From NCBI RefSeq assembly GCF_000577275.2, contig NZ_HG916855.1:1488001-1552000 (forward strand): 64,000 nucleotides of DNA. Direction: 5' to 3'. A model generated the notes under the pieces. The model was not told the origin of the DNA and ran no database searches. It was given only the letters and a program-made list of their open reading frames with translations. The translations under genes and the position numbers were made by a program. This document shows positions 45,253 to 54,303 of the stretch, piece by piece. Source of the DNA: Rhizobium favelukesii (GTDB lineage Bacteria; Pseudomonadota; Alphaproteobacteria; Rhizobiales; Rhizobiaceae). Positions within the stretch are counted from its first letter, which is position 1; each line of letters begins with the position of its first letter.

Positions 45253-46020
45253 ATGAAGATCGATTTGAACTCTGACATGGGTGAGGGGTTCGGACCATAT
45301 CGGCTTTGCGATGACGAAGCGCTAATGGATGTGGTTTCTTCCGCAAACGTCGCCTGCGGATTCCATGCCGGCGATCCGAAAACAATGGCACGGATGGTTC
45401 GCCTCGCAAAGGCACGCGGTGTGGGTGTCGGTGCGCATCCGGGATTGGCTGACCGGGTTGGTTTTGGTCGCCGCGAAATCCCGACCGACGCGGACGACAT
45501 GAAGCAGCAGGTGCTCTACCAGTTGGGCGCTTTGGCGTCTGTCGCGCGCGGCGAGGGGGTAAAACTGAGCCACATCAGTTTCCACGCAGCCATGGGGAGC
45601 ATGATCAATCGCGATCCTGAGCTGGCGACGAGCATCATGCGAGCCATCAGGAGCGTTGACACCGACCTCATTGTCTTCGCGATGCCCGACACCGAGCTCG
45701 AGCGGGCAGCACAATCGAACGGACTGCGCACCCTGACACTCTTCCTTGCCGACCGCGCCTATGACCTGGCCGGTCAGCTTGTCAGTCGTGCCGTTGCAAA
45801 CTCGGTCATCAAGGATGAAGCGAGCGTGCGCGCTCGGGTCCGCCAGTTTATGGAAACAGGCACCGTAACGACGATCGAGGGCGTTCGCTTGCCTGTTCGG
45901 GCAAGGTCGATTTTGGTGCATAGCGATACACCGGGATCGTTGGAATTGGCCAAGATCGTCAGAAGTGAAGTTGAAAGTGCGGGCGGGAGGATTGCTCCTG
46001 CAAACGAGGTCCTCGGCTAA
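45253..46020 (+). CDS. pxpA: LamB/YcsF (PxpA) family protein with altered active-site motif
   Basis: PxpA opens the lactam ring of 5-oxoproline with PxpBC. The 255-aa product keeps the start MKIDLNSDMGEGFGPYRLCD, SANVACGFHAGDP and GVGAHPGLADRVGFGRREI. The usual HVKPHGALYN is changed to HISFHAAMGS, EVFADR to TLFLADR, and VHGD to VHSD. This pattern of changes in conserved polar residues suggests a different substrate. It follows pxpC by 26 bp, ribosome site AGGA, and ends the operon. Confidence 0.82.
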   Translation: MKIDLNSDMGEGFGPYRLCDDEALMDVVSSANVACGFHAGDPKTMARMVRLAKARGVGVGAHPGLADRVGFGRREIPTDADDMKQQVLYQLGALASVARGEGVKLSHISFHAAMGSMINRDPELATSIMRAIRSVDTDLIVFAMPDTELERAAQSNGLRTLTLFLADRAYDLAGQLVSRAVANSVIKDEASVRARVRQFMETGTVTTIEGVRLPVRARSILVHSDTPGSLELAKIVRSEVESAGGRIAPANEVLG

Positions 46021-46306
46021 TCTCTTGTTCGCAGGCAGGCTCGCTCAGGTTTCGCCGAGGACTTGAAGCCTGAAAAACGCGTCCGCAGCCAGGCATTTCT
46101 GGATAGGCGCTCCCTTGCCGCTTCGCACACCGCCTCCATTGGTTTCCGTTATGGTGTCAAACCAATCCAGTATTGGAAACTGCCCCAGCTTTACCCCTAC
46201 CTTGCACACAGTTGGGGGCCGCACGGCAAACGGCAATTTACGCGCCGCCTCCCCGTTTTTTTGCGCAGTGGTCTCGAAATTTTGGTAACGACAAAGGATT
46301 GAAGAA

Positions 46307-47509
46307 ATGCCAGCCATAGCCGATCGCCTCCAGAACGTGACAGTGTCTGCGTCGGTCGCGATGACACAACGTGCTCGTGATCTCGCTACAAAGGGAACCA
46401 AGGTCATCGGTCTTTCGTCCGGCGAACCCGACTTTCCAACGCCGGCGCACGCTATCAGGGCGGCGCATGCAGCTGCGTTGGCAGGTGATACGAAATATCC
46501 ACCGGTCGATGGGACGCCGGCACTTAAGGCCGCCATCCAGCGAAAGTTCAAACGCGAGAACAATCTGCACTATGATTTGGACCAGATCCTTGTCGGCAAC
46601 GGTGGAAAACAGGTGATCTTCAATGCAATCCTCGCCACCTGCAATCCGGGTGACGAGATCGTCATTCCTTCACCATCCTGGATAAGTTACGCCGACATCG
46701 CAAAATTTGCCGGCGCAGTGCCCGTACCGGTCAACTGCCCACAGAACATCGGCTTCAAGATAAGTCCCGAAGACCTCGAAGCTGCAATTACCCCCCGCAC
46801 CAAGTGGCTGCTGCTCAACTTCCCCAACAACCCAACGGGAGCTGCGTGTTCTCGCGAAGAAATGAAGGCCATCGCAGACGTAATGCTGCGCTATCCGCAC
46901 GTCTGGATCATGACAGACGATATGTACGAGCATCTCATCTATGATGACTTTGAGTTCTGCACGATCGCCGAGGTAGAGCCTCGCCTGTACGACCGCGTCT
47001 TGACAGTTAACGGCGCATCAAAGGCGTACGCAATGACCGGCTGGCGTCTGGGATATTGCGGTGGGCCACGTGATCTGATGAAGGCCATCAGCAACGTCAA
47101 CACGCAAAACACGGCAGGCGTCTCGACGATCACCCAGGCTGCAGGGGTTGCCGTCTTGGATGGCCCCCAGGATATCCTGAAGGAGCGTGCATCCATCTAT
47201 AAGAAGCGGCGCGACTTTGTGCTGGCCCGCTTGGCAGAAATACCCGGTGTGCTGGCACACAAGCCCGAGGGTGCGTTCTATATTTTTCCGAACATCGCTG
47301 GCCTTATTGGAAAAACAACCAAGGGCGGCCGGCTGATCAACAACGATACCGACTTTGTGATGGCGCTTATTGAGGAGCAACACGTTGCGACCGTGCAAGG
47401 GGCGGCCTACGGCATGAGCCCGTTCTTCAGGCTGTCTTATGCAACAAGCTTGGAGGCACTTGGTGAAGGTTGCACCCGCATCGCCGAATTCTGCTCGTCG
47501 ATGACGTAA
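46307..47509 (+). CDS. Class I aminotransferase (aspartate aminotransferase type)
   Basis: This is a PLP-dependent aminotransferase of 400 aa like rhizobial aspartate aminotransferases. It begins with AMTQRARDLATKGTKVIGLS, has GEPDFPTPAHAIRAA, NFPNNPTGAACSREEMKAIA, and the PLP lysine in NGASKAYAMTGWRLGYCGGP. AGGA lies about 8 bases before ATG 46307. It is 286 bp after the pxpA-like gene; the gap holds no clear gene. It may handle an amino or keto acid made by the pxp-like operon, for example by producing glutamate or a keto acid. Confidence 0.9.
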   Translation: MPAIADRLQNVTVSASVAMTQRARDLATKGTKVIGLSSGEPDFPTPAHAIRAAHAAALAGDTKYPPVDGTPALKAAIQRKFKRENNLHYDLDQILVGNGGKQVIFNAILATCNPGDEIVIPSPSWISYADIAKFAGAVPVPVNCPQNIGFKISPEDLEAAITPRTKWLLLNFPNNPTGAACSREEMKAIADVMLRYPHVWIMTDDMYEHLIYDDFEFCTIAEVEPRLYDRVLTVNGASKAYAMTGWRLGYCGGPRDLMKAISNVNTQNTAGVSTITQAAGVAVLDGPQDILKERASIYKKRRDFVLARLAEIPGVLAHKPEGAFYIFPNIAGLIGKTTKGGRLINNDTDFVMALIEEQHVATVQGAAYGMSPFFRLSYATSLEALGEGCTRIAEFCSSMT

Positions 47510-47568
47510 ATGCGTCAAAGCAGGTCAAAGAGAAGGATTTGGGCGGCAGCAATGTTGCCCGAATTCCC

Positions 47569-48492
47569 TTAGGAGGGAAGCTCGACTGTCTTGAGGGTTT
47601 CGGTGAGCTCAACGAGCAACTGAGTGATCGCCAGCGCCGGTTCCGACAGCGGCGTTGTGTCGGAGAGGCAGAGCGAAAGCGTTTCTTCAATCTTCGGGCT
47701 GGAAAGGCGCCGAACTACCATCGGTTGCGTCGCCTCGGCCACAATGCGATTTGCGATCGCCTTTGGCACGATCGTTGCGCCAAGCCCAGCGTCAACTGCA
47801 CGTCCCAGGGTTCTGACGGCCTCGACTTCTGCAACAACGTTCAGGTTTGTCCTGCTCCTGCCAAATGCCACGTCGATCGCGCGTCGAACAAAGTTGTATG
47901 CAGGCGGGACGACAAAAGGAATTGTTTGCAGATTTGCGACCGCAATTGGCGGTTCCTCGCGCGAAATGCCAAGGGATTCGTTGGCAACGAAAACGAACTC
48001 CTCAGTTAACAGAGGCTGGAATTTCACGCCTTTGATTGGGCCAGCGCCGTGGATCAGAGCCATCTCCAAGCGACCATTCATGATCATCTGGCTGTACGGC
48101 TGGCTCACGCTCTCGGTGACATGCAGCAGAACCTGCGGATATCGCAGCTTCGCTTCCTCCAGCAGTTGGAGCGAAAGGGTTGCTGCGCTGCTGAACGGAG
48201 CCAGACCGACCGATACGCGACCGGACAAGATCGCTCCACCGGCACGCACATCTGCATATGCCTGGTCCATCTGGCGCAGGATGATCTGGGCATGGCGATA
48301 GAGCGCGCGACCGGCGTCGGTCAGGATTACACCCTGTTGGCTTCGTGTCAGCAGCTTTTCCTGAAAGTGATCTTCGAGAGCCGCTAACTGCTGGCTAAGT
48401 GCAGGTTGCGCGATATGCAGTATGTCTGCCGCGCGCGTGATGCTTCCCATATCAACAATGGTGATGAACGACTTGAGACGGCGAGTATCCAT
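47569..48492 (-). CDS. LysR-family transcriptional regulator
   Basis: This is a 307-aa LTTR with the N-terminal HTH (MDTRRLKSFITIVDMGSITR, AADILHIAQPALSQQLAALE) and a C-terminal effector domain. It is convergent with the aminotransferase gene and divergent from the SDR-ABC transporter operon at 48808. It could control either, most simply the divergent operon. A TATTG-N9-CAATA dyad is present in the shared intergenic region. Confidence 0.93.
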   Translation of the reverse strand: MDTRRLKSFITIVDMGSITRAADILHIAQPALSQQLAALEDHFQEKLLTRSQQGVILTDAGRALYRHAQIILRQMDQAYADVRAGGAILSGRVSVGLAPFSSAATLSLQLLEEAKLRYPQVLLHVTESVSQPYSQMIMNGRLEMALIHGAGPIKGVKFQPLLTEEFVFVANESLGISREEPPIAVANLQTIPFVVPPAYNFVRRAIDVAFGRSRTNLNVVAEVEAVRTLGRAVDAGLGATIVPKAIANRIVAEATQPMVVRRLSSPKIEETLSLCLSDTTPLSEPALAITQLLVELTETLKTVELPS

Positions 48493-48807
48493 TTATAGCA
48501 GCTGTTCCCATTCTTGCTCGCGACCATAGGGGGAAGGCACCGAATTTGAAAGAGTTTTGAGCGCTGCAAACGCGCCCTGAAAACGTTCGCCGCAGGCCCG
48601 AATGATCGGCCTCGATGTTTGAATTGGCGCAGCCGCTCCTCGAAACGCGAATTGGCAGTTTCATATAAGCTATTGAAGTCAAAACAATAATCTTGGCAGA
48701 CGGCAAAAAGGCCTTGACCTTCATAAGACAGGCTTATCCCTCCAAAGATATTCAGCATTATCGCCCGCTGAAAAGGTTCGATACCTTCCATTCAAAAGGA
48801 GCTTTCG
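48493..48807. promoter_or_regulatory. Divergent intergenic region with a LysR-type dyad
   Basis: About 315 bp separate the lysR gene from the SDR gene and no gene is seen in it. TATTG, 9 bases, CAATA at 48671-48689 is an inverted repeat of the size bound by LysR regulators. It lies 119 bp upstream of the SDR start, whose ribosome site is GGAG at 48798-48801. Confidence 0.4.
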
Positions 48808-49578
48808 ATGTCATTTTCCGATTACGAAACTGCACTTGTTACCGGCGCGTCCTCTGGCATTGGTGCTGCGACTGTCGAACGTCTCTGCGCCGAAGGACTA
48901 GAAGTTCACGCGATTGCACGTAGGGAAGATGCGCTGAAAGAACTCGCTGATCGCACCGGCTGCATCGCTCACAAAATCGATGTTACGGACCGCGTGGCGC
49001 TTTCGGCTCTCACAACACGCGTTCAATTTGACGTCCTCGTGAACAATGCTGGCGTCGACAAGCCGAAGAAGTTCCTTGAGGCTGACGAAGGCGACATCGA
49101 CCTCCTCGTCGACGTCAACCTTCGCGCTGTTTTGCATCTTTGCCGGCTGGTTGTGCCCGGTATGGTCGCCAGGGACCGCGGGCATGTCATCAATATTTCC
49201 TCGATCGCTGGCGCTTACAATTTCGGCGGCAATTCCTCATACCATGCCACCAAGGCCGGCGTGAGCATGTTGTCTAACCAACTTCGCATCGACGCGTTTG
49301 GCAAGCGCGTTCGGGTAACTGAAATCTGCCCCGGCCGCGTCGCCACTGATATCTTTGCCCATGTCCACGGTGATACGCCTGAGATCCGCGAACGGTTCCT
49401 CGACGGATTTGAACTGCCTGAGGCCAAGGACATTGCAGATGCGATCGCCTTCGTCATCGCAGCGCCTGTTGCCGTCAACATCGGACACATGGAGATAACG
49501 CCTACTCTCCAGGTGATGGGCGGGCTGCAGACGGCAAAACCAAAAACTCCGTATTCGGGGACTGAAGGCCGTGGCTAA
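48808..49578 (+). CDS. Short-chain dehydrogenase/reductase
   Basis: This classical SDR has 256 aa. The cofactor motif TGASSGIGAATVERL is near residue 12, VLVNNAGVDKPKKF near 75, and the catalytic Ser-Tyr-Lys occurs in NISSIAGAYNFGGN and SYHATKAGVSMLS. It resembles YdfG-type NADP-dependent 3-hydroxy acid dehydrogenases. It overlaps the first permease of the ABC transporter by 8 bp, so it probably acts on the imported compound or its derivative. The substrate cannot be read from the sequence. Confidence 0.9.
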   Translation: MSFSDYETALVTGASSGIGAATVERLCAEGLEVHAIARREDALKELADRTGCIAHKIDVTDRVALSALTTRVQFDVLVNNAGVDKPKKFLEADEGDIDLLVDVNLRAVLHLCRLVVPGMVARDRGHVINISSIAGAYNFGGNSSYHATKAGVSMLSNQLRIDAFGKRVRVTEICPGRVATDIFAHVHGDTPEIRERFLDGFELPEAKDIADAIAFVIAAPVAVNIGHMEITPTLQVMGGLQTAKPKTPYSGTEGRG

Positions 49579-50278
49579 CTTCGATCTCTCCGCAATCTTG
49601 GGTAATCCCGAATACCGATGGATGTTGATCCACGGCGTTCAAATGACGTTCATCGTTGCCATCGGATCATGGCTTCTGGCAATGACGCTGGCGCTTATCC
49701 TTCTTGCCTTGCGCTACTCACCCGGGCCGATCGGGAATGCCGTCGTCACCGCCTACGTATCCTATCACCGCAACGTTCCGACCCTCGTTCAGCTGATGCT
49801 CTGGTACTTCGGCATTTTCACGCTGATGCCGGAAGCAGTCATGTATTGGCTGACCGACCACAATGCGGAGGCGATCTTTGGGGTTATCGGACTTGGGCTT
49901 TGTCAGGCAGCCTATTTTAGCGAGGATCTTCGCTCTGGCCTGCGTGCCGTCAATCCGGGGCAAATGGAAGCCGCCCGTGCTTTGGGCCATGGATACATTT
50001 CCGCGATGCGGTTTGTCATGGTGCCTCAGGGCGTCCGAAACGCACTTCCCTCGCTTATCAACCACAGCGTGTCTCTGTTCAAGAACAGCAGTTTGGCGAT
50101 AGCGATCGGCGTTGCCGAGCTGACCTACGCGGTTAAAGAAATCGAGAATCTGACCTTCCGCACGTTTGAAAGCTACCTTCTCGCTTCCGTCCTGTATCTC
50201 TCATTCTCGCTGATCATCATGGGCTTTGGTGCCTACCTGACGTCGAGGGCAAGTCCGGTAAGGAGGGCACGCGTATGA
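49571..50278 (+). CDS. Polar amino-acid ABC transporter permease (first)
   Basis: This HAAT/PAAT-type membrane subunit has 235 aa and about five helices. The segment VTAYVSYHRNVPTLVQLMLW and the EAA loop NPGQMEAARALGHGYISAMR followed by VMVPQGVRNALPSL are typical of GltJ-like permeases. It overlaps the SDR gene and, by 4 bp, the second permease. Confidence 0.9.
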   Translation: MANFDLSAILGNPEYRWMLIHGVQMTFIVAIGSWLLAMTLALILLALRYSPGPIGNAVVTAYVSYHRNVPTLVQLMLWYFGIFTLMPEAVMYWLTDHNAEAIFGVIGLGLCQAAYFSEDLRSGLRAVNPGQMEAARALGHGYISAMRFVMVPQGVRNALPSLINHSVSLFKNSSLAIAIGVAELTYAVKEIENLTFRTFESYLLASVLYLSFSLIIMGFGAYLTSRASPVRRARV

Positions 50279-51033
50279 TCGGCGACATCATCAAGATTGT
50301 CCAAGACTACTGGCTTCTGCTTCTCATCGGCCAGTATCCGAACGGTCCGCTCGGCGGACTGGCGGCGACGATCCTGCTATCGGTGTCTGCGATCGCACTC
50401 GCTTTTCCAGTCAGTATTCTTCTGGCTCTCGCTCGACTGTCGAAGTTGCCGATCCTGAGCTTTCCCGTTACCGCGTTGGTCTATTTCACGCGCGGCGTGC
50501 CGCTCCTGATGCTCATCCTGTGGGGCTACTTCCTCGTTCCCCTTTTGACGGGGGCAAGTGTTCCCGCCTTCATGACAATGCTCGTCACGCTGGTCGTGTA
50601 TCAGGGCGCATTTCTGAGCGAAGTCGTCAGAGGCGGTATCGTCGCGCTCGGGCAGGGCCAGATGGAAGCTGCTCGGGCACTTGGCCATAGCAACCTCAGC
50701 GCCATGCGTTACGTCATTCTACCGCAAGCTCTCTATAACGTTATCCCGAGCATCATCTCTGTCTTTGTTTCGACGATCAAGGATACGACGCTCGGATACG
50801 TGATCAATGTTCCCGATCTGACCTTCGCGGCAAGCCAGATCAACAATCAACTTCTGACGCAGCCGTTCCAGGTCTTCTTCATCCTCGCCGCCGTTTACTA
50901 CGCCATCTGCTGGTCGCTCACGCTGGTCGCCACAATGACCGAGCGTCACATCACGCGCAAACGCGCCGGGGCCAACATACCGATCGGCGCCAACGTTCCC
51001 AAACTCGAAGCACTTACGGATCAGCCGTCATGA
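50275..51033 (+). CDS. Polar amino-acid ABC transporter permease (second)
   Basis: The 252-aa partner permease has VYFTRGVPLLMLILWGYFLV, the EAA loop GQGQMEAARALGHSNLSAMR followed by VILPQALYNVIPS, and a hydrophilic C-terminal tail. Its start overlaps the first permease and its stop overlaps the ATPase gene (ATGA). It belongs to the glutamate/aspartate-type group. Confidence 0.92.
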   Translation: MIGDIIKIVQDYWLLLLIGQYPNGPLGGLAATILLSVSAIALAFPVSILLALARLSKLPILSFPVTALVYFTRGVPLLMLILWGYFLVPLLTGASVPAFMTMLVTLVVYQGAFLSEVVRGGIVALGQGQMEAARALGHSNLSAMRYVILPQALYNVIPSIISVFVSTIKDTTLGYVINVPDLTFAASQINNQLLTQPFQVFFILAAVYYAICWSLTLVATMTERHITRKRAGANIPIGANVPKLEALTDQPS

Positions 51034-51794
51034 ACACTCCTGCGCAATCCAGAAACTCGTCCATGATCCAACTCTCGGAGGTCCGGAAGAACTATGGCAC
51101 GTACGAAGTCCTCAAGGGGATCAATGCTGAGGTCGGCCGAGGAGAGGTGGTCGTCATCTGCGGTCCGTCGGGGTCGGGCAAGTCGACGCTTATTCGCACG
51201 GTGAACCGGCTCGAGGAGATTCAAAGCGGCTCGATCACGTGCGAGGGCAACAATATCCACCGCCAGATGGCGGCGAGGGAACTCAACCGGCTTCGCAGCC
51301 GCATTGGCTTCGTGTTCCAAAGCTTCAACCTGTTCCCGCATCTGTCTGCGATCGACAATATCGCGATGTCGCCAATCCGGGTGAAGGGGGTCGCTCGGGA
51401 AGAAGCCTATCGCAAAGCAACCTAACTGCTTGAGCGTGTGGGGCTTGCCGACAAGGCACAGATGTTCCCCGGCCAATTGTCGGGTGGTCAACAGCAGCGC
51501 GTCGCTATCGCCAGGGCGCTGGCCATGGAGCCGCCGGTCATGCTTTTCGATGAGCCGACGAGCGCGCTCGACCCGGAGATGGTCGGGGAGGTGCTCGCCG
51601 TCATGAAGAGCCTTGCCTCTGACGGCATGACCATGATGTGCGTGACGCACGAAATGGGTTTTGCCCGCGACGTCGCCGATCGCGTCTGGTTCATCGATGA
51701 CGGCCAAATCATCGAAACCGCGCCACCGGAAGACTTTTTCTCAAACCCGCAGACCGGTCGGGCAAAGCGCTTCCTGAGCGACTTGCGGCACTAA
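51030..51794 (+). pseudogene. Polar amino-acid ABC transporter ATPase interrupted by an in-frame stop
   Basis: The frame is conserved throughout but carries TAA at 51423-51425, between EEAYRKAT and [11 protein letters not shown]. The first half has Walker A (GPSGSGKSTLIRTVNRLEE) and the Q-loop VFQSFNLF. The second has [27 protein letters not shown] and [10 protein letters not shown]. Neither half can work alone as an ATPase. The stop could come from a single G-to-T change at a GAA codon. The other genes of the transporter look intact, so the event is recent, a sequencing error, or is bypassed by readthrough or another ATPase. Confidence 0.85.
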
Positions 51795-51826
51795 TTCCAG
51801 CTCAACCACCAGAGGAGAATACAAAA

Positions 51827-52663
51827 ATGAAAATGAGGTCAATTGCGGTAATGGCGGCTGTTACCACGGGGGCATTCGCCGGACACGCGAACGCCGACGA
51901 ACTCGCTGACATCACGACGGCCAAGATCCTGCGTTGCGGAACTTTCGCCGACGTGCCCCCATTCGCGTCGCCGGACCCAAAGACCCGAGAAATGGTTGGA
52001 TTTGACGTCGATCTGTGCCGTGCAATCGCGCGGGAACTCGGCGTGAATGCAGAGATCAAGCCAGTCTCGGTCGAAGCACGAGTCCCGGAAGTCAAGCTCG
52101 GTCACGTCGATATCGCCGTCGCAAACCTTGCCTATACCCTCAGCCGTGCAGAACAGATCCAGTTCAGTGATCCCTACTACCTCGCCAAGGAAATGCTGAT
52201 CGTCAAGGCAAACGATCCCGGTCAGAAGAAGGCCGACTTCGAGGGCAAGCGTCTTGCATCGACGAAGGGGTCGACGTCAGAACTTGCGATCCGTAAGAAC
52301 AAGTCCGATGCATTGACGTTCCAGGACACGGGGTCGGCCTATCTTGCCGTCCAGCAGGGCAAGGCGCGCGGACTTGTTGCGAACACGATGACGACCACAA
52401 AGATCGTCAATGAGTCAAAGACGAAAGGCGCAGAAATGCGCATGATCGATGAGCCGATGCTCTATCAACCGATTGGGGTTGGTATGAAGAAGGGCGAGCC
52501 GGCCCTGACAACGAAGATCAACGAGATCCTCGTCAAGCTCGACACCTCCGGCGAGATCAATCAGATCTGGGACAAGTGGCTCGGCCCTAACACCGAGTAC
52601 AAGATGACTCGGAAGGACAAGGTCGTGCCGATCGGTGAACTGAAGTTCGAGCCAATCCCCTAG
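51827..52663 (+). CDS. Polar amino-acid ABC transporter, periplasmic binding protein
   Basis: This is an SBP_bac_3 protein of 278 aa with a Sec signal (MKMRSIAVMAAVTTGAFAGH, cleavage after ANA). The mature part has ILRCGTFADVPPFASPDP, MVGFDVDLCRAIARELGV, GHVDIAVANLAYTLSRAEQI and FSDPYYLAKEMLIV. Its gene is last in the transporter block, 32 bp after the broken ATPase gene. The ligand is probably a small polar or carboxylated molecule. Confidence 0.9.
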   Translation: MKMRSIAVMAAVTTGAFAGHANADELADITTAKILRCGTFADVPPFASPDPKTREMVGFDVDLCRAIARELGVNAEIKPVSVEARVPEVKLGHVDIAVANLAYTLSRAEQIQFSDPYYLAKEMLIVKANDPGQKKADFEGKRLASTKGSTSELAIRKNKSDALTFQDTGSAYLAVQQGKARGLVANTMTTTKIVNESKTKGAEMRMIDEPMLYQPIGVGMKKGEPALTTKINEILVKLDTSGEINQIWDKWLGPNTEYKMTRKDKVVPIGELKFEPIP

Positions 52664-52802
52664 ATTCCATGTCCCAGGAAGATGCGCGATGCGGCTCGCT
52701 AATGAACGGGCCGCATCAGCATGCCCCTCATTTATGGCCTTTGATGGCTGAAGCCCCTGATATGACAAGCTTGCAAGGCGCACACGCCCAAGGAGGAACC
52801 CA

Positions 52803-53477
52803 ATGATCAAGCTCAAACAAAAGATCGATCGACCAACGAAAGAAGAGATTGCTGCGATCTCAAGGTTTTCACCCGCAACTTTGCACGAAGCTCAGGGGCG
52901 CAGAGGGGCGCTGTCATCGCGGTTGAAGCCCATAGACTACCGTATGAAGCTGTGCGGTCCGGCTTTCACAGTCAAGTGCGCACCGCGCGACAACATCATG
53001 CTGCAGGTGGCGATCAACTACGCTCAGCCGGGCGACATCATTGTGGTGTCGGCGGGCGAGTATGAAGAAGCAGGCTCGTTCGGAGACGTATTGGCAAATG
53101 CATGCCTGGCCAAGGGAATTGGTGGCCTCGTCACGGACACTGGCGTGCGCGACTCTCTGCAGCTTCGTGAGCTTTGCTTTCCGGTGTTTTCTCTCAGCGT
53201 CTGTATCAAGGGCACTGTAAAGGAGACTCTCGGCGCCACGAACGATCCTGTCATGGTTGGCGACGAGATCATCTATCCCGGTGATATCATTGTTGGCGAC
53301 GCCGATGGGCTGGTCGTTGTCAGAAAGTCTGAAGCACGCGAAGTTGCCAAGTTGGCGCAGGCGCGCGAAGACGCGGAGGCGGGCTACATTGCCGCCTACA
53401 AATCCGGGAAGACGGTTGTCGAAGTCAGTAACCTGGAAGGTGTACTCAGGGCAAAGGGCCTCGTCGTCGAGGATTGA
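52803..53477 (+). CDS. RraA-family protein (HMG/CHA aldolase type)
   Basis: The 224-aa protein belongs to the RraA/4-hydroxy-4-methyl-2-oxoglutarate aldolase family of metal-dependent class II aldolases and decarboxylases. Signatures are AGSFGDVLANACLAKGIGGL, the Arg-Asp pair in TDTGVRDSLQLREL, and YPGDIIVGDADGLVVVRKSE. GGAGG lies about 6 bases before ATG 52803. Its place between an ABC transporter and the idonate genes suggests a sugar-acid or dicarboxylate lyase, not the RNase E inhibitor role. Confidence 0.87.
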   Translation: MIKLKQKIDRPTKEEIAAISRFSPATLHEAQGRRGALSSRLKPIDYRMKLCGPAFTVKCAPRDNIMLQVAINYAQPGDIIVVSAGEYEEAGSFGDVLANACLAKGIGGLVTDTGVRDSLQLRELCFPVFSLSVCIKGTVKETLGATNDPVMVGDEIIYPGDIIVGDADGLVVVRKSEAREVAKLAQAREDAEAGYIAAYKSGKTVVEVSNLEGVLRAKGLVVED

Positions 53478-53535
53478 GCGTTCGGCCGTCAGCTCGTTCG
53501 GGCAACGGCTGCATATGACTGAGGAGAGTAGCATA

Positions 53536-54303
53536 ATGAGTTTTCCGCTTTTCGATCTTAGCGGCAGGCGAGCATTGGTGACTGGCTCGTCGCAAGGTAT
53601 TGGTTTGGCGCTCGCAAGCGGGCTTGCCCAGCATGGCGCATCCGTCGTGCTGAATGGGCGCGATAGGGCGAAACTGGAGGCGACCGCAAGAGCGCTGCGA
53701 GATACTGGTTACGATGTTGCTGTGGGCGTATTTGACGTTACCGACGCTTCTGCGGTCAAACGCGGCGTCGACGAAATCGAGGCCGCCATTGGTCCAATCG
53801 ATATTCTTATCAACAATGCCGGCATGCAGTTCCGCACACCGCTGGAGGACTTCCCAGCCGAGCACTGGGAGCAGCTGCTGAAGACCAACGTCTCCAGCGT
53901 TTTTTATGTCGGCCAGGCCGTCGCCCGCCACATGATCAAGCGCGGCGCGGGGAAAATCATCAACATCGCCTCGGTGCAGAGCGAGCTCGCCCGCCCGGGT
54001 ATCGCGCCCTACACGGCCACCAAGGGCGCGGTAAAGAACCTGACCCGCGGCATGTGCGCCGATTGGGCGAAGTACGGCATCCAGATTAACGCGATTGCAC
54101 CGGGTTACTTCAAGACACCGCTCAATCAGGCCCTCGTCGATAACGCGGAATTCTCCTCCTGGCTTGAGAAGCGCACCCCGGCCGCCCGCTGGGGCGACGT
54201 CGACGAGTTGATCGGTGCAGCGGTTTTCCTCTCCGGAAAGGGATCATCCTTTGTCAACGGACACACGCTCTATGTCGACGGCGGCATCACCACCTGCCTC
54301 TAG
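53536..54303 (+). CDS. idnO: Gluconate 5-dehydrogenase-type SDR (IdnO-like)
   Basis: This SDR has 255 aa and resembles 5-keto-D-gluconate 5-reductase. It begins FPLFDLSGRRALVTGSSQGI, has INNAGMQFRTPLEDFPAEHW, the catalytic Tyr and Lys in APYTATKGAVKNLTRGMCAD, and NAIAPGYFKTPLNQALV. ATG 53536 is chosen because the upstream extension overlaps the rraA-like gene in another frame. With IdnD and gluconate kinase it would take 5-ketogluconate to gluconate. Confidence 0.85.
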   Translation: MSFPLFDLSGRRALVTGSSQGIGLALASGLAQHGASVVLNGRDRAKLEATARALRDTGYDVAVGVFDVTDASAVKRGVDEIEAAIGPIDILINNAGMQFRTPLEDFPAEHWEQLLKTNVSSVFYVGQAVARHMIKRGAGKIINIASVQSELARPGIAPYTATKGAVKNLTRGMCADWAKYGIQINAIAPGYFKTPLNQALVDNAEFSSWLEKRTPAARWGDVDELIGAAVFLSGKGSSFVNGHTLYVDGGITTCL

